Assembly (NCBI GenBank): GCA_022843465.1
Contig: JALHNO010000001.1
Coordinates: 380,134-444,133, forward strand
Source of the DNA: Pseudomonadota bacterium
Lineage (GTDB): Bacteria > Pseudomonadota > Gammaproteobacteria > Xanthomonadales > Ahniellaceae
Length of the DNA: 64,000 nt
Reading direction: 5' to 3'
The notes beneath the pieces are model-generated. The model did not search any database and had not been told where the DNA came from. It worked only from the letters and a program-made list of their open reading frames with translations. A program made the position numbers and the translations under genes. Positions 1 to 9,105 of this stretch are shown one piece after another (position 1 is the first letter of the stretch; every line of letters begins with the position of its first letter).

Positions 1-625
1 CGCCCTACGCGCTGCACCGTCAACGTCAACATCAAGCGAGTAGGTCGGGTCCCGCGAAGCGGTACCCGACGTCGGAGTGTCCGCAGCATCAAGCCCCGCG
101 ACCACAACCTCCGCAACCAAAACCGGAGCAACCGTCGCTACGCCGTTCCATGCGCGCAGAAGAAATCGGCGAGACGGCGCGGCGGATACCGCTGCGCGGG
201 ATCCGCCCTACGCGCTACACCGTCAACGTCAACATCAAGCGAGTAGGTCGGGTCCCGCGAAGCGGTACCCGACGTCGGAGTGTCCGCAGCATCAAGCCCC
301 GCGACCACAACCTCCGCAACCACAACCGGAGCAACCGTCGCTACGCCGTTCCATGCGCGCAGGAGAAATCGGCGAGACCGCGCGGCGGATACCGCTGCGC
401 GGGATCCGCCCTACGCGCTGCACCGTCAACGTCAACATCAAGCGAGTAGGTCGGGTCCCGCGAAGCGGTACCCGACGTCGGAGTGTCCGCAGCATCAAGC
501 CCCGCGACCACAACCTCCGCAACCACAACCGTAGCAACCATCGCCACGTCGCTCGATACTCGCAGAAGAAATCGGCGAGACCGCGCGGCGGATACCGCTG
601 CGCGGGATCCGCCCTACGCGCTACA
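1..625. repeat. 203-bp tandem repeat of paired GTAG-type REP palindromes
   Basis: Three full units with starts near 1, 204 and 407 and a fourth beginning near 610; the array runs off the left edge of the window. Each unit holds two imperfect palindromes in opposite orientation. One reads GTAG then GTCGGGTCCCGC, a 3-nt loop and GCGGTACCCGAC. The other, on the minus strand, reads GTAG then GGCGGATCCCGC, loop and GCGGTATCCGCC. Pairs 2 and 6 of the two stems differ by compensating changes, and both keep the same C/T mismatch. A GTAG head on a short hairpin is the hallmark of REP elements mobilised by RAYT transposases. No RAYT gene lies in the window. Reading frames through the array are low-complexity and are not genes. 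Confidence 0.85.
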
Positions 626-699
626 TCAAAGGCAAGAGCAGCGCGGCAAGCCACGCTCTACATACAGCAAAGGCATGAGCAGCATGGTCGCCGGACAGG

Positions 700-1524
700 C
701 TAGTCGGTAACCCGCTGCGGATGCGTGTACAGATTCATCCGCTGATCGCGGGCAAACGCAAGCAGGCTGAGTCCGCATTGCTCGGCGAGTTCGATGGCGG
801 CATGGGTGGGTGCGGAAACCGCAGCCAGCAGGCCAATGCCGGCGCTGGCGGCCTTGTGCACCAGTTCCCAGGAAGCACGCGAACTGATCACCACGAAGCC
901 GTCCGGATTGCCGGCACGCGCACGCGCCCCGATCAGCTTGTCGAGCGCGCTGTGGCGGCCGACATCCTCGCGCACCAGCAGTCCCTGTGCGGAAGCAAAC
1001 CCGGCGGCGTGGACGCCACCGCTGATCTGGTTGAGCGGCTGGGCCTGCGCAAGCGACTGCAATGCCGCCGCGATCGCGGCGCGGCTGTAGCGGGGATCGC
1101 GATTGAGCGGACGGAGCGGCATGCGCAGCGCTGCCTCCAGCGACTCGACGCCGCATAGACCGCAGGCACTGTTGCCCAGCCGCTGGCGGGCATCCCGCTG
1201 CAAGCTATCGAAGCGCTCCTGCGTGATCAGCATCTCGACGACATGGCCGCGGTCGCGATGGACGATCTCGATGCACTGCCACTCGTCGATCGACGCGACG
1301 ATGCCCTCGCTCAGTGAGTAGCCGAGCGCGAAATCTTCAAGATCCCGTGCCGTCGCCATCATCACGCTGTGCGCCACGCCGTTGTAGACCAGGGCAATCG
1401 GAGACTCGTCGATCACCTGATCGACCGTCTGTTCGCTGCGACCATCGAGCAGGCGGCGTACCTCTACAGCGTGCAGGCCCGAGTCCGCTGAGCCACCGAT
1501 ATCGGTATCAGGAAGCGCGGACAT
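700..1524 (-). CDS. fdhD: FdhD, sulfurtransferase for formate dehydrogenase maturation
   Basis: 274 residues. FdhD carries sulfur from the cysteine desulfurase IscS to the molybdenum cofactor of formate dehydrogenases in the cytoplasm, which they need for activity. The hallmark pair of cysteines is present as C121-G-L-C124, followed by the conserved stretch GVHAAGFA and later REDVGRHSALDKLIG, which are typical of the family. The start at 1524 overlaps the last 17 bases of the upstream oxidoreductase, so the two are probably translated from one mRNA. A longer reading frame extends upstream of this start but lies inside the oxidoreductase gene and does not look like FdhD. Pairing with a YdeP-type oxidoreductase suggests that protein is its client; this is inference. 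Confidence 0.93.
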   Translation of the reverse strand: MSALPDTDIGGSADSGLHAVEVRRLLDGRSEQTVDQVIDESPIALVYNGVAHSVMMATARDLEDFALGYSLSEGIVASIDEWQCIEIVHRDRGHVVEMLITQERFDSLQRDARQRLGNSACGLCGVESLEAALRMPLRPLNRDPRYSRAAIAAALQSLAQAQPLNQISGGVHAAGFASAQGLLVREDVGRHSALDKLIGARARAGNPDGFVVISSRASWELVHKAASAGIGLLAAVSAPTHAAIELAEQCGLSLLAFARDQRMNLYTHPQRVTD

Positions 1525-3772
1525 CGCCTGCACTCGCGACCAGACGTACCGGAATCGACTTCGACGCCGGCGTGCCGGCGCGCTCGGCGACATGATCGAG
1601 AGGTACCAGGGGATTGGTTTCCGGGTAGTAACTCGCCACACAGCCCGCCGGTATCGCGTATTCGACCAGGGTGAAGCCGCACACGCGACGCTCGCCGTCA
1701 TGCCAGACCGAGACCAGATCGACCAGGGCACCGGCCTTGAATCCCAACCTTGCCAGATCCTCGCTGGAGATGAAGCAGACCCGGCGCAGGCCGCGCACGC
1801 CGCGATAGCGGTCATCGAGGCCATAGATCGTGGTGTTGTACTGGTCGTGCGAACGCAGCGTCATCAATTGCAGCAACTGCGGATTCTGCGCCTGCTCACC
1901 GCGATCGACGATCAGCGCATGCGGCAGCAGCAGGGCCTTTGCCTGCGCATTCGGAAACTGCCGTTGTCGCGCCGGATGCGCAAGATGAAAACCACCGGGC
2001 TGACGCACCCGCGCATTGAAATCCTCGAAACCCGGAATCACCCGGGCGATGCGCGCGCGGATGCGGTCATAGTCTTCGATCAACGCGAGCCAGGGCGTGC
2101 GACTCTGCGGCAGTGCCGCCGCCGCCATCCGCGCCACGATGGCGGGCTCCGACAGCAGGTGGCCGGAAGCCGGCGCCTTCATGCCGGACGAAAGATGCAC
2201 CATGCTCATCGAATCCTCGACGCTCACTGACTGAGCGCCACTGGCCTGCCTATCCACTTCGGTGCGTCCGAGGCAGGGCAGGATCAGCGCCTCGCGGCCG
2301 TGCACCAGGTGCGAACGATTGAGCTTGGTCGAAACGTGCACGGTCAGCGCGCACCGGCGCAAAGCGGCCTGGGTCAATGCGGTGTCAGGTGTCGCTGCGG
2401 CAAAGTTGCCGCCCATCGCAATGAACACCTGGATATCGCCACGGTGCATGGCCGAGATGGCAGCGACCACATCGTGACCCGGCGCGCGCGGCGGTGCGAA
2501 GTCGAATTCGGCGCCGAGACGATCCAGAAATTCCGCCGTGGGCTTCTCGTAGATGCCCATCGTGCGGTCGCCCTGCACATTGGAATGCCCGCGCACCGGA
2601 CACGGCCCGGCGCCCGGCCTGCCGATATTGCCGCGCAGCAGCAGCAGGTTCATCAGCATCTGGATGGTCGCAACGCCGCGTCGATGCTGGGTGATGCCCA
2701 TGCCCCAGCAGAAGATCGTCGCGCGGCTGTCGCGATAGATTGCCGCGGCTGCTTCGATATCGGCACGGCTGAGGCCGCTATCGGCCTCGATCTCGGACCA
2801 CTCGCTGCTGCGCACACTTGCCGAGAGTTCCGCCAGTCCCAGCGTATGCGCGTTGAGGAAATCATGGTCGATTGCGTCGGCTTCGATCAAAAGCTTGCAG
2901 ATGCCGATCAGCATCGCCAGATCGCCACCGATCCGCGGCTGGAAATAGCGCGAGGCGATCTCGGTGCTCGATCCGGTCAGCATGTCGCGCGGACTCTGCG
3001 GATGCGCAAAGCGCTCCAGGCCGCGCTCGCGCAGCGGGTTGACCGCGACGATGCGACAGCCGCGTTTGGCCGCAGCACGCAGTTCGCCCAGCATGCGCGG
3101 ATGATTGGTGCCGGGGTTCTGGCCGAACACGAAAATCGCATCGGCGTGCTCGAAATCCTCCAGCGTCACCGAGCCCTTGCCGCTGCCGATCTGCTCGGTG
3201 AGCGCCACACCGGAAGCCTCGTGGCAGAGATTGGAACAATCCGGCAGGTTATTGGTACCGAACTCACGGACAAACAACTGGTACAGGAAGGCCGCCTCGT
3301 TCGAGGTCCTGCCTGAGGTGTAGAACGCCGCCTGATCGGGCGAGGCCAGTGCCTGCAGATGCTGGGCGATCAAAGCGAATGCCGCGTCCCACTCGATTGG
3401 CACATAGCGATCGCTGGCGGCGTCATAGCGCATCGGCTCGGTCAGTCGGCCCTGCGCCTCCAGCCAGATATCGTCGTGGGCGGCGAGCTCGGAGACCGTA
3501 TGCATCGCGAAAATTTCCCGCGTGACCCGATGCGCAGTGATCTCGGCGGCGACTGCCTTGACCCCGTTCTCGCAGAACTCGAAGGTCGAATTGGGATTGC
3601 GATCCGGCCAGGCACAGCCCGGACAGTCGAAGCCATCGACCTTGTTCGTGCGCAGCATCGTGCCCGCGCCGATCGTCAGCACACCCTCATCGCGCAGCGC
3701 CTGCCAGGATCGCTTCAGCGAATCCCAGCCGCCTGCCGGCTTGTCATAGGGTTTGATCGAACGCTCACTCAT
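1508..3772 (-). CDS. FdhF/YdeP-family molybdopterin oxidoreductase
   Basis: 754 residues, the usual length for the formate-dehydrogenase-alpha-like YdeP group. It should bind a bis-molybdopterin guanine dinucleotide cofactor and act in the cytoplasm, since no twin-arginine signal is seen. The N-terminus has C50-P-G-C53 and C67, so only three cysteines are visible where the classical [4Fe-4S] motif has four. The motif NLCHEASG follows near residue 180, in the region of the metal-ligating residue of formate dehydrogenases, and FVFGQNPGTNHPR lies in the cofactor domain. Members of this subgroup are routinely called formate dehydrogenases, but the substrate is unproven; E. coli YdeP is linked to acid resistance. 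It overlaps fdhD at its 3' end, which supports maturation by FdhD. Confidence 0.9.
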   Translation of the reverse strand: MSERSIKPYDKPAGGWDSLKRSWQALRDEGVLTIGAGTMLRTNKVDGFDCPGCAWPDRNPNSTFEFCENGVKAVAAEITAHRVTREIFAMHTVSELAAHDDIWLEAQGRLTEPMRYDAASDRYVPIEWDAAFALIAQHLQALASPDQAAFYTSGRTSNEAAFLYQLFVREFGTNNLPDCSNLCHEASGVALTEQIGSGKGSVTLEDFEHADAIFVFGQNPGTNHPRMLGELRAAAKRGCRIVAVNPLRERGLERFAHPQSPRDMLTGSSTEIASRYFQPRIGGDLAMLIGICKLLIEADAIDHDFLNAHTLGLAELSASVRSSEWSEIEADSGLSRADIEAAAAIYRDSRATIFCWGMGITQHRRGVATIQMLMNLLLLRGNIGRPGAGPCPVRGHSNVQGDRTMGIYEKPTAEFLDRLGAEFDFAPPRAPGHDVVAAISAMHRGDIQVFIAMGGNFAAATPDTALTQAALRRCALTVHVSTKLNRSHLVHGREALILPCLGRTEVDRQASGAQSVSVEDSMSMVHLSSGMKAPASGHLLSEPAIVARMAAAALPQSRTPWLALIEDYDRIRARIARVIPGFEDFNARVRQPGGFHLAHPARQRQFPNAQAKALLLPHALIVDRGEQAQNPQLLQLMTLRSHDQYNTTIYGLDDRYRGVRGLRRVCFISSEDLARLGFKAGALVDLVSVWHDGERRVCGFTLVEYAIPAGCVASYYPETNPLVPLDHVAERAGTPASKSIPVRLVASAGDVRAS

Positions 3773-3871
3773 CAGCAGACCTGTTGCAGTGCGGGTGCGC
3801 CGGCATGGTCGGCGACGTCCGGTGCTCTACGTTACTCGTCTGCGCGGCAAAGAGGTATCCGCGACTTCCCG

Positions 3872-5347
3872 CTACAGGCCGCCCGCAGCCTCGGCGACGG
3901 CACGAAACAAGGCGCGGCCCTTGTTCATGGTCTCTTTCCATTCCAGTTCGGGCACCGAATCGGCGACGACGCCGCCGGCGGCCTGTACATGCAGTTGACC
4001 ATCCTTGATCACGGCGGTGCGGATGGCGATGGCGAGATCGGCCTGATCGTCCCAGCCCCAGTAGCCGACGGCGCCGCCATACACGCCGCGTTTGACCGGT
4101 TCGAGTTCGGCGATCACTTCCATCGCGCGCACCTTGGGTGCGCCGGTCAGGGTGCCGGCCGGAAAGGTGGCGCGCAGCACATTCATGAAATTGATGCCGG
4201 GTTTGATCCGGCCGACCACTTCGCTGACGATATGCATCACATGCGAGTAACGCTCGATGATCATCTGCTCGGTGACCTGCACCGAGCCGGTCTCGCTGAT
4301 CCGGCCGACATCATTGCGGCCGAGATCGATCAGCATCAGATGCTCGGCACGCTCCTTGGGATCGGCGAGCAGTTCGGCTTCCATCGCGAGGTCTTCGGCA
4401 TCGCTGCGGCCGCGACGCCGGGTGCCGGCAATCGGCCGCACCACGACCTGGCCGCCCTGGGCGCGCACCAGGATCTCTGGAGACGAGCCGACAATCTGGG
4501 CATCGCCGAGATCGATGAAATACATGTACGGCGAGGGATTGAGTCCACGCAGCGCGCGATAGACATCGAGCGGGCGCGCACGATAGGGCACCGACAGGCG
4601 CTGACTGATCTGCACCTGGAAGACATCGCCGGCGAGCACATAGTCCTTGCCACGCGCGACTGCAGCGAGGTACTCGTCCTTGGGAAAGCTCGACACGAAA
4701 TGCGATTCGTCGATAGCGGTGCCATCAACGAGTTCCGGGTAGGCAGCGCCGGACTGGCGCAGCCGACGCGCGAGTGAGTCGAGTCTGCGCACGGCGCGTG
4801 GATAGGCACGCGGATCGGCAGGATCGGCATTGACGATCAGATAGAGCTTGCCGCGCAGATTGTCGAATACCGCCAGTTCCTCAGCAAGCATCAGGCAGAT
4901 GTCGGGCATGCCGAGGCGATCATCATTGTTGACTGCGGCGAGCTTGGGTTCGATATAGCGCGCGCACTCGTAGCCGAAATAACCCACCCAGCCGCCATGG
5001 AATTTGGGCAGACCATCGATTGCCGGCACCGAGTAGCGCGCCTTGATCCGCTCGAGTTCGGCGAGTGGGTCGGCTACCTCGCGCTCATTGACGATGACGC
5101 CTTCCTCTTCTTCGACCACACGATTGCCGAATACTTTCAGCACATGGCGCGCCGGCAGGCCGATGATGGAATGGCGACCCCAGCGTGAACCGCCCTCGAC
5201 CGACTCGAACAGATACGAGTACGGGCCATCGGCGAGCTTGAGAAAGACCGACAGCGGGGTATCGAGATCCGACAGCACCTCGCGCACGACCGGTATGCGG
5301 TTGTGACCGGCGGCGACATGGGCATCGAATTGGGCTTGACTGAGCAT
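3872..5347 (-). CDS. trpE: Anthranilate synthase component I
   Basis: 491 residues from the ATG at 5347, chosen because MLSQAQFDAHVAAG is the usual start of the family and GGA lies just upstream; an in-frame ATG at 5395 would add 16 residues. TrpE converts chorismate to anthranilate, using ammonia from the TrpG glutaminase. The chorismate-binding domain is intact: RPIAGTRRRG, LIDLGRNDVGRI and the signature FPAGTLTGAPKVRAME. The N-terminal FES motif matches the tryptophan feedback site. No trpG, trpD or trpC follows: a 99-bp gap leads into the oxidoreductase on the same strand, so the rest of the pathway must be elsewhere. No attenuator-like leader peptide was recognised upstream. Confidence 0.95.
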   Translation of the reverse strand: MLSQAQFDAHVAAGHNRIPVVREVLSDLDTPLSVFLKLADGPYSYLFESVEGGSRWGRHSIIGLPARHVLKVFGNRVVEEEEGVIVNEREVADPLAELERIKARYSVPAIDGLPKFHGGWVGYFGYECARYIEPKLAAVNNDDRLGMPDICLMLAEELAVFDNLRGKLYLIVNADPADPRAYPRAVRRLDSLARRLRQSGAAYPELVDGTAIDESHFVSSFPKDEYLAAVARGKDYVLAGDVFQVQISQRLSVPYRARPLDVYRALRGLNPSPYMYFIDLGDAQIVGSSPEILVRAQGGQVVVRPIAGTRRRGRSDAEDLAMEAELLADPKERAEHLMLIDLGRNDVGRISETGSVQVTEQMIIERYSHVMHIVSEVVGRIKPGINFMNVLRATFPAGTLTGAPKVRAMEVIAELEPVKRGVYGGAVGYWGWDDQADLAIAIRTAVIKDGQLHVQAAGGVVADSVPELEWKETMNKGRALFRAVAEAAGGL

Positions 5348-5431
5348 GGCTGGTTCCGTGGCTAGTGCGATCCGCTCGATTCTAGTGTGCAACACTGCAC
5401 CAGGGCCGGCGTGATCCGTTGCGGGCTTGTA

Positions 5432-7450
5432 TCAACGCGGCATTCCGCGCAGTTTGAGGCGAAACTCGACGCCGGCATCGCTGGCCAGATTGACCGCACT
5501 GGCACTGCCATTGTGCGAGGCGGCGATCAGTCGCACGATGTAGAGACCGAGACCCAGATGCGGCACTTCGCCGGCGGCGCGCAGCGAACCGGTATCGCGC
5601 ACGCTGACCAGGGAATCGAACAGGCGCTCCTGCATTTTCGCCGGCAGCGGTGGTCCGGAATTGGCGACCGCGATTTCGGCACTGTCGCCATCGCGCGAGA
5701 GCTTGATCCGGATCCAGCCGTCCTCGCGGGCAAAACCCTTGGCATTGTCGAACAGTTTGTCGAGTGCCTGGGCGATCAGTTCCGGCGCGCCGTGGAAGCG
5801 GATGGGTTGGTCGGGCAGCATCACATGCAGGGTGCGCTTGCCAGCCAGCTGACGGTAGGACTCGGCACAGCCGCGCACGACTTCGGTGAGATCGAAATCC
5901 TCGCCCTCGGCAGAGTTGATCGCCTTCTCCATCCGGCTTGCTTCCGACATGCTGCGCAGGATGCCCCAGAGCCGATCGGCGCCATCGCGGGCGCGTTCGG
6001 CATAGACCCGTGCCGATTCCGGCAGGCTCTCGTGATCGAGGTTGTCCAGCGAGGAACGCACAATGGCCAATGGCGTATTGAGCTCATGCGAGAGCTTGGT
6101 CGCCAGGGTCTTCAGATAATCGTTGTAGCCGCCAATCTCATCGAGCAGTCGGGCAAAGCTGCGCGACAGGTCGCCGATTTCATCAGTTGCCGCCAGATGC
6201 GGCAGTTTCGGATCGAGCCGGCCATCGGGCTTGAGCACGCGTTCAGTCGCGTAGTGCAGGCGGCGGATGCGCCAGCTGAGCACGCCGGCGAATCCGAACA
6301 GCACCAGTCCGGCGACCAGCACCGCCAGCAGACTGACCGCGATCAACTCGGCGACCGCGCGATTGGCCAGTACCAGCAGGGCCTCACTGGGTCGCTCGTA
6401 GACGAGGGCAGCACGGGTATCGCCACTCCAGCGCATCGGCACCGAGGCCGAAACGATCACCGCGCGTTCATTCGCCGACGGCCGCCAGACGCTGGCTGGC
6501 AGGCCGGACAGCGCCGTCCAGACCTCATCGGCATCGAGTTTTTCCAGATCCCAGGCATAGTCCTCGGCGCGACTGAGCGGTGGCGCCAGCAGCAGCCGAT
6601 AGAGCAGGGCATACCAGCGGTTGCGGGTGGAGCCGGGCGCGTTGCGCTCCGGCACATTGAGGCCGCCGGCCTTGGCCAGCACGCGACCCTCGGAATCGAC
6701 CAGACGCAGGCGGGTGCCTTCGCTGAGCAGGGCGCGCATCGCCTTGACCATCGCGCCCTCGGGCCACCACAACGTGGTCGGGAAGCCGACGCCGGGTACC
6801 GGATCGAACAGCAGCCAGGCACTGCGCGCGCCATCAGTCTCGCTGTCGAGCATTTCGATGATCAGGCCATCGCCATCGCGACCGCCGCCGAGGGCGAATT
6901 CGATGCGATAGCCCTGCTGGGTTTCCTGCCATTCGCCGCGCAGGCTGAGTGCGGCCTCGGGCGGATCGGCCAGCACCTGCAGCGCGCCGGGAGCGGCATT
7001 GCCGAGCCGGAAGCGGCGTGCCCGCGCGCCCTCACCGATGCGCAGACTGATTTCGTCACCGCGACTGTCGTGGGCGATATCAATCCGCCGTCGGCTGCCG
7101 TCGACCACTTCGATCACGCCGAACAGGGTCTCGCCGCGCGCCGCCAGGCGCAGGTTCAAGCGGCCATCGCTGCGGGCGAACGGCTTGAGCTGCTCGACTT
7201 CCCAGTCATCGGCGCTGCCATCGAGCAGCAGCACGCGCGGTGCTTCGCGCAGCGCAATCAGTCGGCCCGCGGTGGGCACCATCGGTGCAGTCGCGATCAG
7301 CGCCTGCGCAATCGCCTGGGCCGACGACAGCTGGGCCTGCTCCTGGCCCTGGCGCAGCAGCAGTTCCATCTGTTTGACGAACTGGAATCCCGCCCACGGC
7401 AGAACCAGGGCGACCAGGGCGACCAGCAGCAATTTGACGCGTAGTGACAT
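5432..7450 (-). CDS. pdsS: PdsS-type sensor histidine kinase
   Basis: 672 residues. A transmembrane segment spans about residues 6-24, followed by a large periplasmic region (about 25-360) that opens with LRQGQEQAQLSSAQAIA and contains a CBM9-like stretch around LDGSADDWE (76-84). A second membrane segment spans about 366-394, then HAMP, then the kinase core with H455 in the H box LSHELNTP, an N box at ALDKLFDNA and a G box at LGLGLYIV. The architecture and N-terminal pattern match the kinase of the 'proteobacterial dedicated sortase system' as I remember that family. It autophosphorylates on H455 and should pass the phosphate to the response regulator encoded 237 bp upstream on the same strand. 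The stimulus is unknown. Neither sortase nor PdsO-like protein is visible in the window. Confidence 0.8.
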   Translation of the reverse strand: MSLRVKLLLVALVALVLPWAGFQFVKQMELLLRQGQEQAQLSSAQAIAQALIATAPMVPTAGRLIALREAPRVLLLDGSADDWEVEQLKPFARSDGRLNLRLAARGETLFGVIEVVDGSRRRIDIAHDSRGDEISLRIGEGARARRFRLGNAAPGALQVLADPPEAALSLRGEWQETQQGYRIEFALGGGRDGDGLIIEMLDSETDGARSAWLLFDPVPGVGFPTTLWWPEGAMVKAMRALLSEGTRLRLVDSEGRVLAKAGGLNVPERNAPGSTRNRWYALLYRLLLAPPLSRAEDYAWDLEKLDADEVWTALSGLPASVWRPSANERAVIVSASVPMRWSGDTRAALVYERPSEALLVLANRAVAELIAVSLLAVLVAGLVLFGFAGVLSWRIRRLHYATERVLKPDGRLDPKLPHLAATDEIGDLSRSFARLLDEIGGYNDYLKTLATKLSHELNTPLAIVRSSLDNLDHESLPESARVYAERARDGADRLWGILRSMSEASRMEKAINSAEGEDFDLTEVVRGCAESYRQLAGKRTLHVMLPDQPIRFHGAPELIAQALDKLFDNAKGFAREDGWIRIKLSRDGDSAEIAVANSGPPLPAKMQERLFDSLVSVRDTGSLRAAGEVPHLGLGLYIVRLIAASHNGSASAVNLASDAGVEFRLKLRGMPR

Positions 7451-7515
7451 CAGGCCATCATACGGGGGCTAGTCCGGATATTTCACACTTCAACCCCGCC
7501 GTGTTGGGCAGGATC

Positions 7516-7539
7516 CCCTCGCCCGCTTGCGGGAGAGGG
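7516..7539. repeat. Stem-loop of the CCCGCTTGCGGG family between pdsR and pdsS
   Basis: An 11-bp near-perfect palindrome with one mismatch (arms CCCTCGCCCGC and GCGGGAGAGGG, 2-nt centre). It belongs to the same dispersed family as the hairpins in the 47.3-49.3 kb cluster. It lies in the 237-bp gap between the regulator gene and the kinase gene and could lower transcription of the kinase relative to the regulator. No clear U-tract follows, so I do not call it a terminator. Confidence 0.6.
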
Positions 7540-7687
7540 CCAGGGTGAGGGAAACCTGCGCCACATCGCCGTGCTTGCGCGCAGTCATCAAAGAAGGACC
7601 AGGGCGGGCAGGCTGCGTCGCCGTCATCCGCAAGCGCCGGCGCGGATCATCTCCGGACAAGCAGCCGGGCGACCGCTGTGCCGATGA

Positions 7688-8377
7688 TCAGGGCTTCCAG
7701 CGATAGCCGGCGCCATGCACGGTATCGATCTCGTCAAAGTTGGCATCGATGGCGATGAACTTCTTGCGGATGCGCTTGATATGCGAGGTGATCGTGGCGT
7801 CGTCGACCACGACCTGGGCATCGCGCATCAGCTGGTCGCGCGACTTCACATGACCCGGGTGGCGCACCATCGTATGCACCATCCAGAATTCGGTCACGGT
7901 CAGCGGTACCTCGATCTCGTTCCAGGTCACCAGCATGCGCTCGGGCAGCAGGGCAAGCTGGCCCTGGCGCAGCACGGCCTCGGCACCCTGCGGCCGGCGC
8001 AGCGCATCGATCCGGCGGAACAGGGTATTGATGCGCGCGGTCAGATGCGGCAACGAGACATCCTTGGTCAGATAGTCATCGGCGCCCAGGCGCAGGCCCG
8101 AGATGATGTCGAAGTCGGAATCGCGCGCGGTCAGGAAGATGATCGGCAGGGTCGCCGACTTCTGGCGCAGTTCCCGGCAGAGTTCGAAGCCGCCCTCGGG
8201 TTCATCACCGAGGCCGATGTCGATCAGCACCAGATCCGGCAGCCGCACATCGAAACCGCGGCTGGCCTCGGGGCGTGACGAGTACGACTGCACCTCGAAA
8301 CCCAGTCGGCGCAGCGCGTCGGTGTAATTGGCGCGGATGGCGGGTTCGTCTTCGACGATGGCAATGGCACGGCCCAT
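7688..8377 (-). CDS. pdsR: PdsR-type OmpR-family response regulator
   Basis: 229 residues from the ATG at 8377, which has an AGGAG ribosome-binding site 6 bases upstream; the frame is open further upstream but that part runs towards the repeat array. The receiver domain has the acidic pair D10/E11, the phosphoacceptor D53 in LIDIGLGDE, T83 and K105. The C-terminal winged-helix domain ends HGAGYRWKP. The segments GGFELCREL and FLTARDSDFDIISGLRLGADDYLTKD are close to what I recall of the regulator of the proteobacterial dedicated sortase system. It precedes the kinase gene on the same strand and is its likely partner. Target promoters cannot be deduced from this window. Confidence 0.82.
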   Translation of the reverse strand: MGRAIAIVEDEPAIRANYTDALRRLGFEVQSYSSRPEASRGFDVRLPDLVLIDIGLGDEPEGGFELCRELRQKSATLPIIFLTARDSDFDIISGLRLGADDYLTKDVSLPHLTARINTLFRRIDALRRPQGAEAVLRQGQLALLPERMLVTWNEIEVPLTVTEFWMVHTMVRHPGHVKSRDQLMRDAQVVVDDATITSHIKRIRKKFIAIDANFDEIDTVHGAGYRWKP

Positions 8378-8496
8378 GGGCAACTCCTCTCTTCGTTCTC
8401 GGCCCCAGCTTAGTTTCGTGCTCGCATGAGCCACAACCGGCGACCGCGACACGCCACCAAAAAGGCCGGATTGGTCGGCCGTGTGCGCTTATTCCG

Positions 8497-9100
8497 CCTG
8501 CCGGTATCCACCGGGCGCCGCAGGAGCGGCGCCCTCCATTCGATCCAGTGTGCGGGGATGGAGGGCCGCGCTCCCGCGCGGCCGCTCCGGGCTTGCGCTG
8601 CGCAACACCCACATCGCGCTGCCTGGGCCAATGGCCTGCCGGCCTCCACCAGGCGCCGCAGGCGCGGCGCCCTCGATTCGATCCGGGCGTGCGGGATGGA
8701 GGGCCGCGCTCCCGCGCGGCCGCTTCGGGCTTGCGCTGCGCAACACCCACATCGTCGCCTGGGCCAATGGCCTGCCGGTATCCACCAGGCGCCGCAGGCG
8801 CGGCGCCCTCGATTCGATCCGGGCGTGCGGGATGGAGGGCCGCGCTCCCGCGCGGCCGCTTCGGGCTTGCGCTGCGCAACACCCACATCGTCGCCTGGGC
8901 CAATGGCCTGCCGGTATCCACCAGGCGCCGCAGGCGCGGCGCCCTCCATTCGATCCAGTGTGCGGGGTTGGAGGGCCGCGCTCCCGCGCGGCCGCTCTGG
9001 GCTTGCGCTGCGCATCGCGCACATCGTTGCGCACATCGTTGCCCGGGCGTATGGCCTGCTGGCATCCACCAGGCGCCGCAGGAGCGGCGCACTCCATCCT
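8497..9100. repeat. Tandem array of about 136-bp GC-rich repeats
   Basis: Units begin near 8497, 8635, 8771, 8907 and 9055, giving spacings of 138, 136, 136 and 148 bp; the fifth unit is truncated. Each contains two GC-rich palindromes, GGCGCCGCAGGCGCGGCGCC and GGGCCGCGCTCCCGCGCGGCC. The middle units are nearly identical, which suggests recent amplification. The array fills the 728-bp interval between the start of pdsR and the end of the YqjK-like gene. Long reading frames cross it on both strands, but they repeat with the array and are not credible genes. Confidence 0.85.
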
Positions 9101-9105
9101 GGCAG

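Noticed and set aside
5387-7444. A 685-residue open frame on the plus strand
   Set aside because: It lies antisense to the histidine kinase gene, which has all kinase motifs; its translation is low in hydrophobic segments and has no recognisable domain. High GC leaves long antisense frames.
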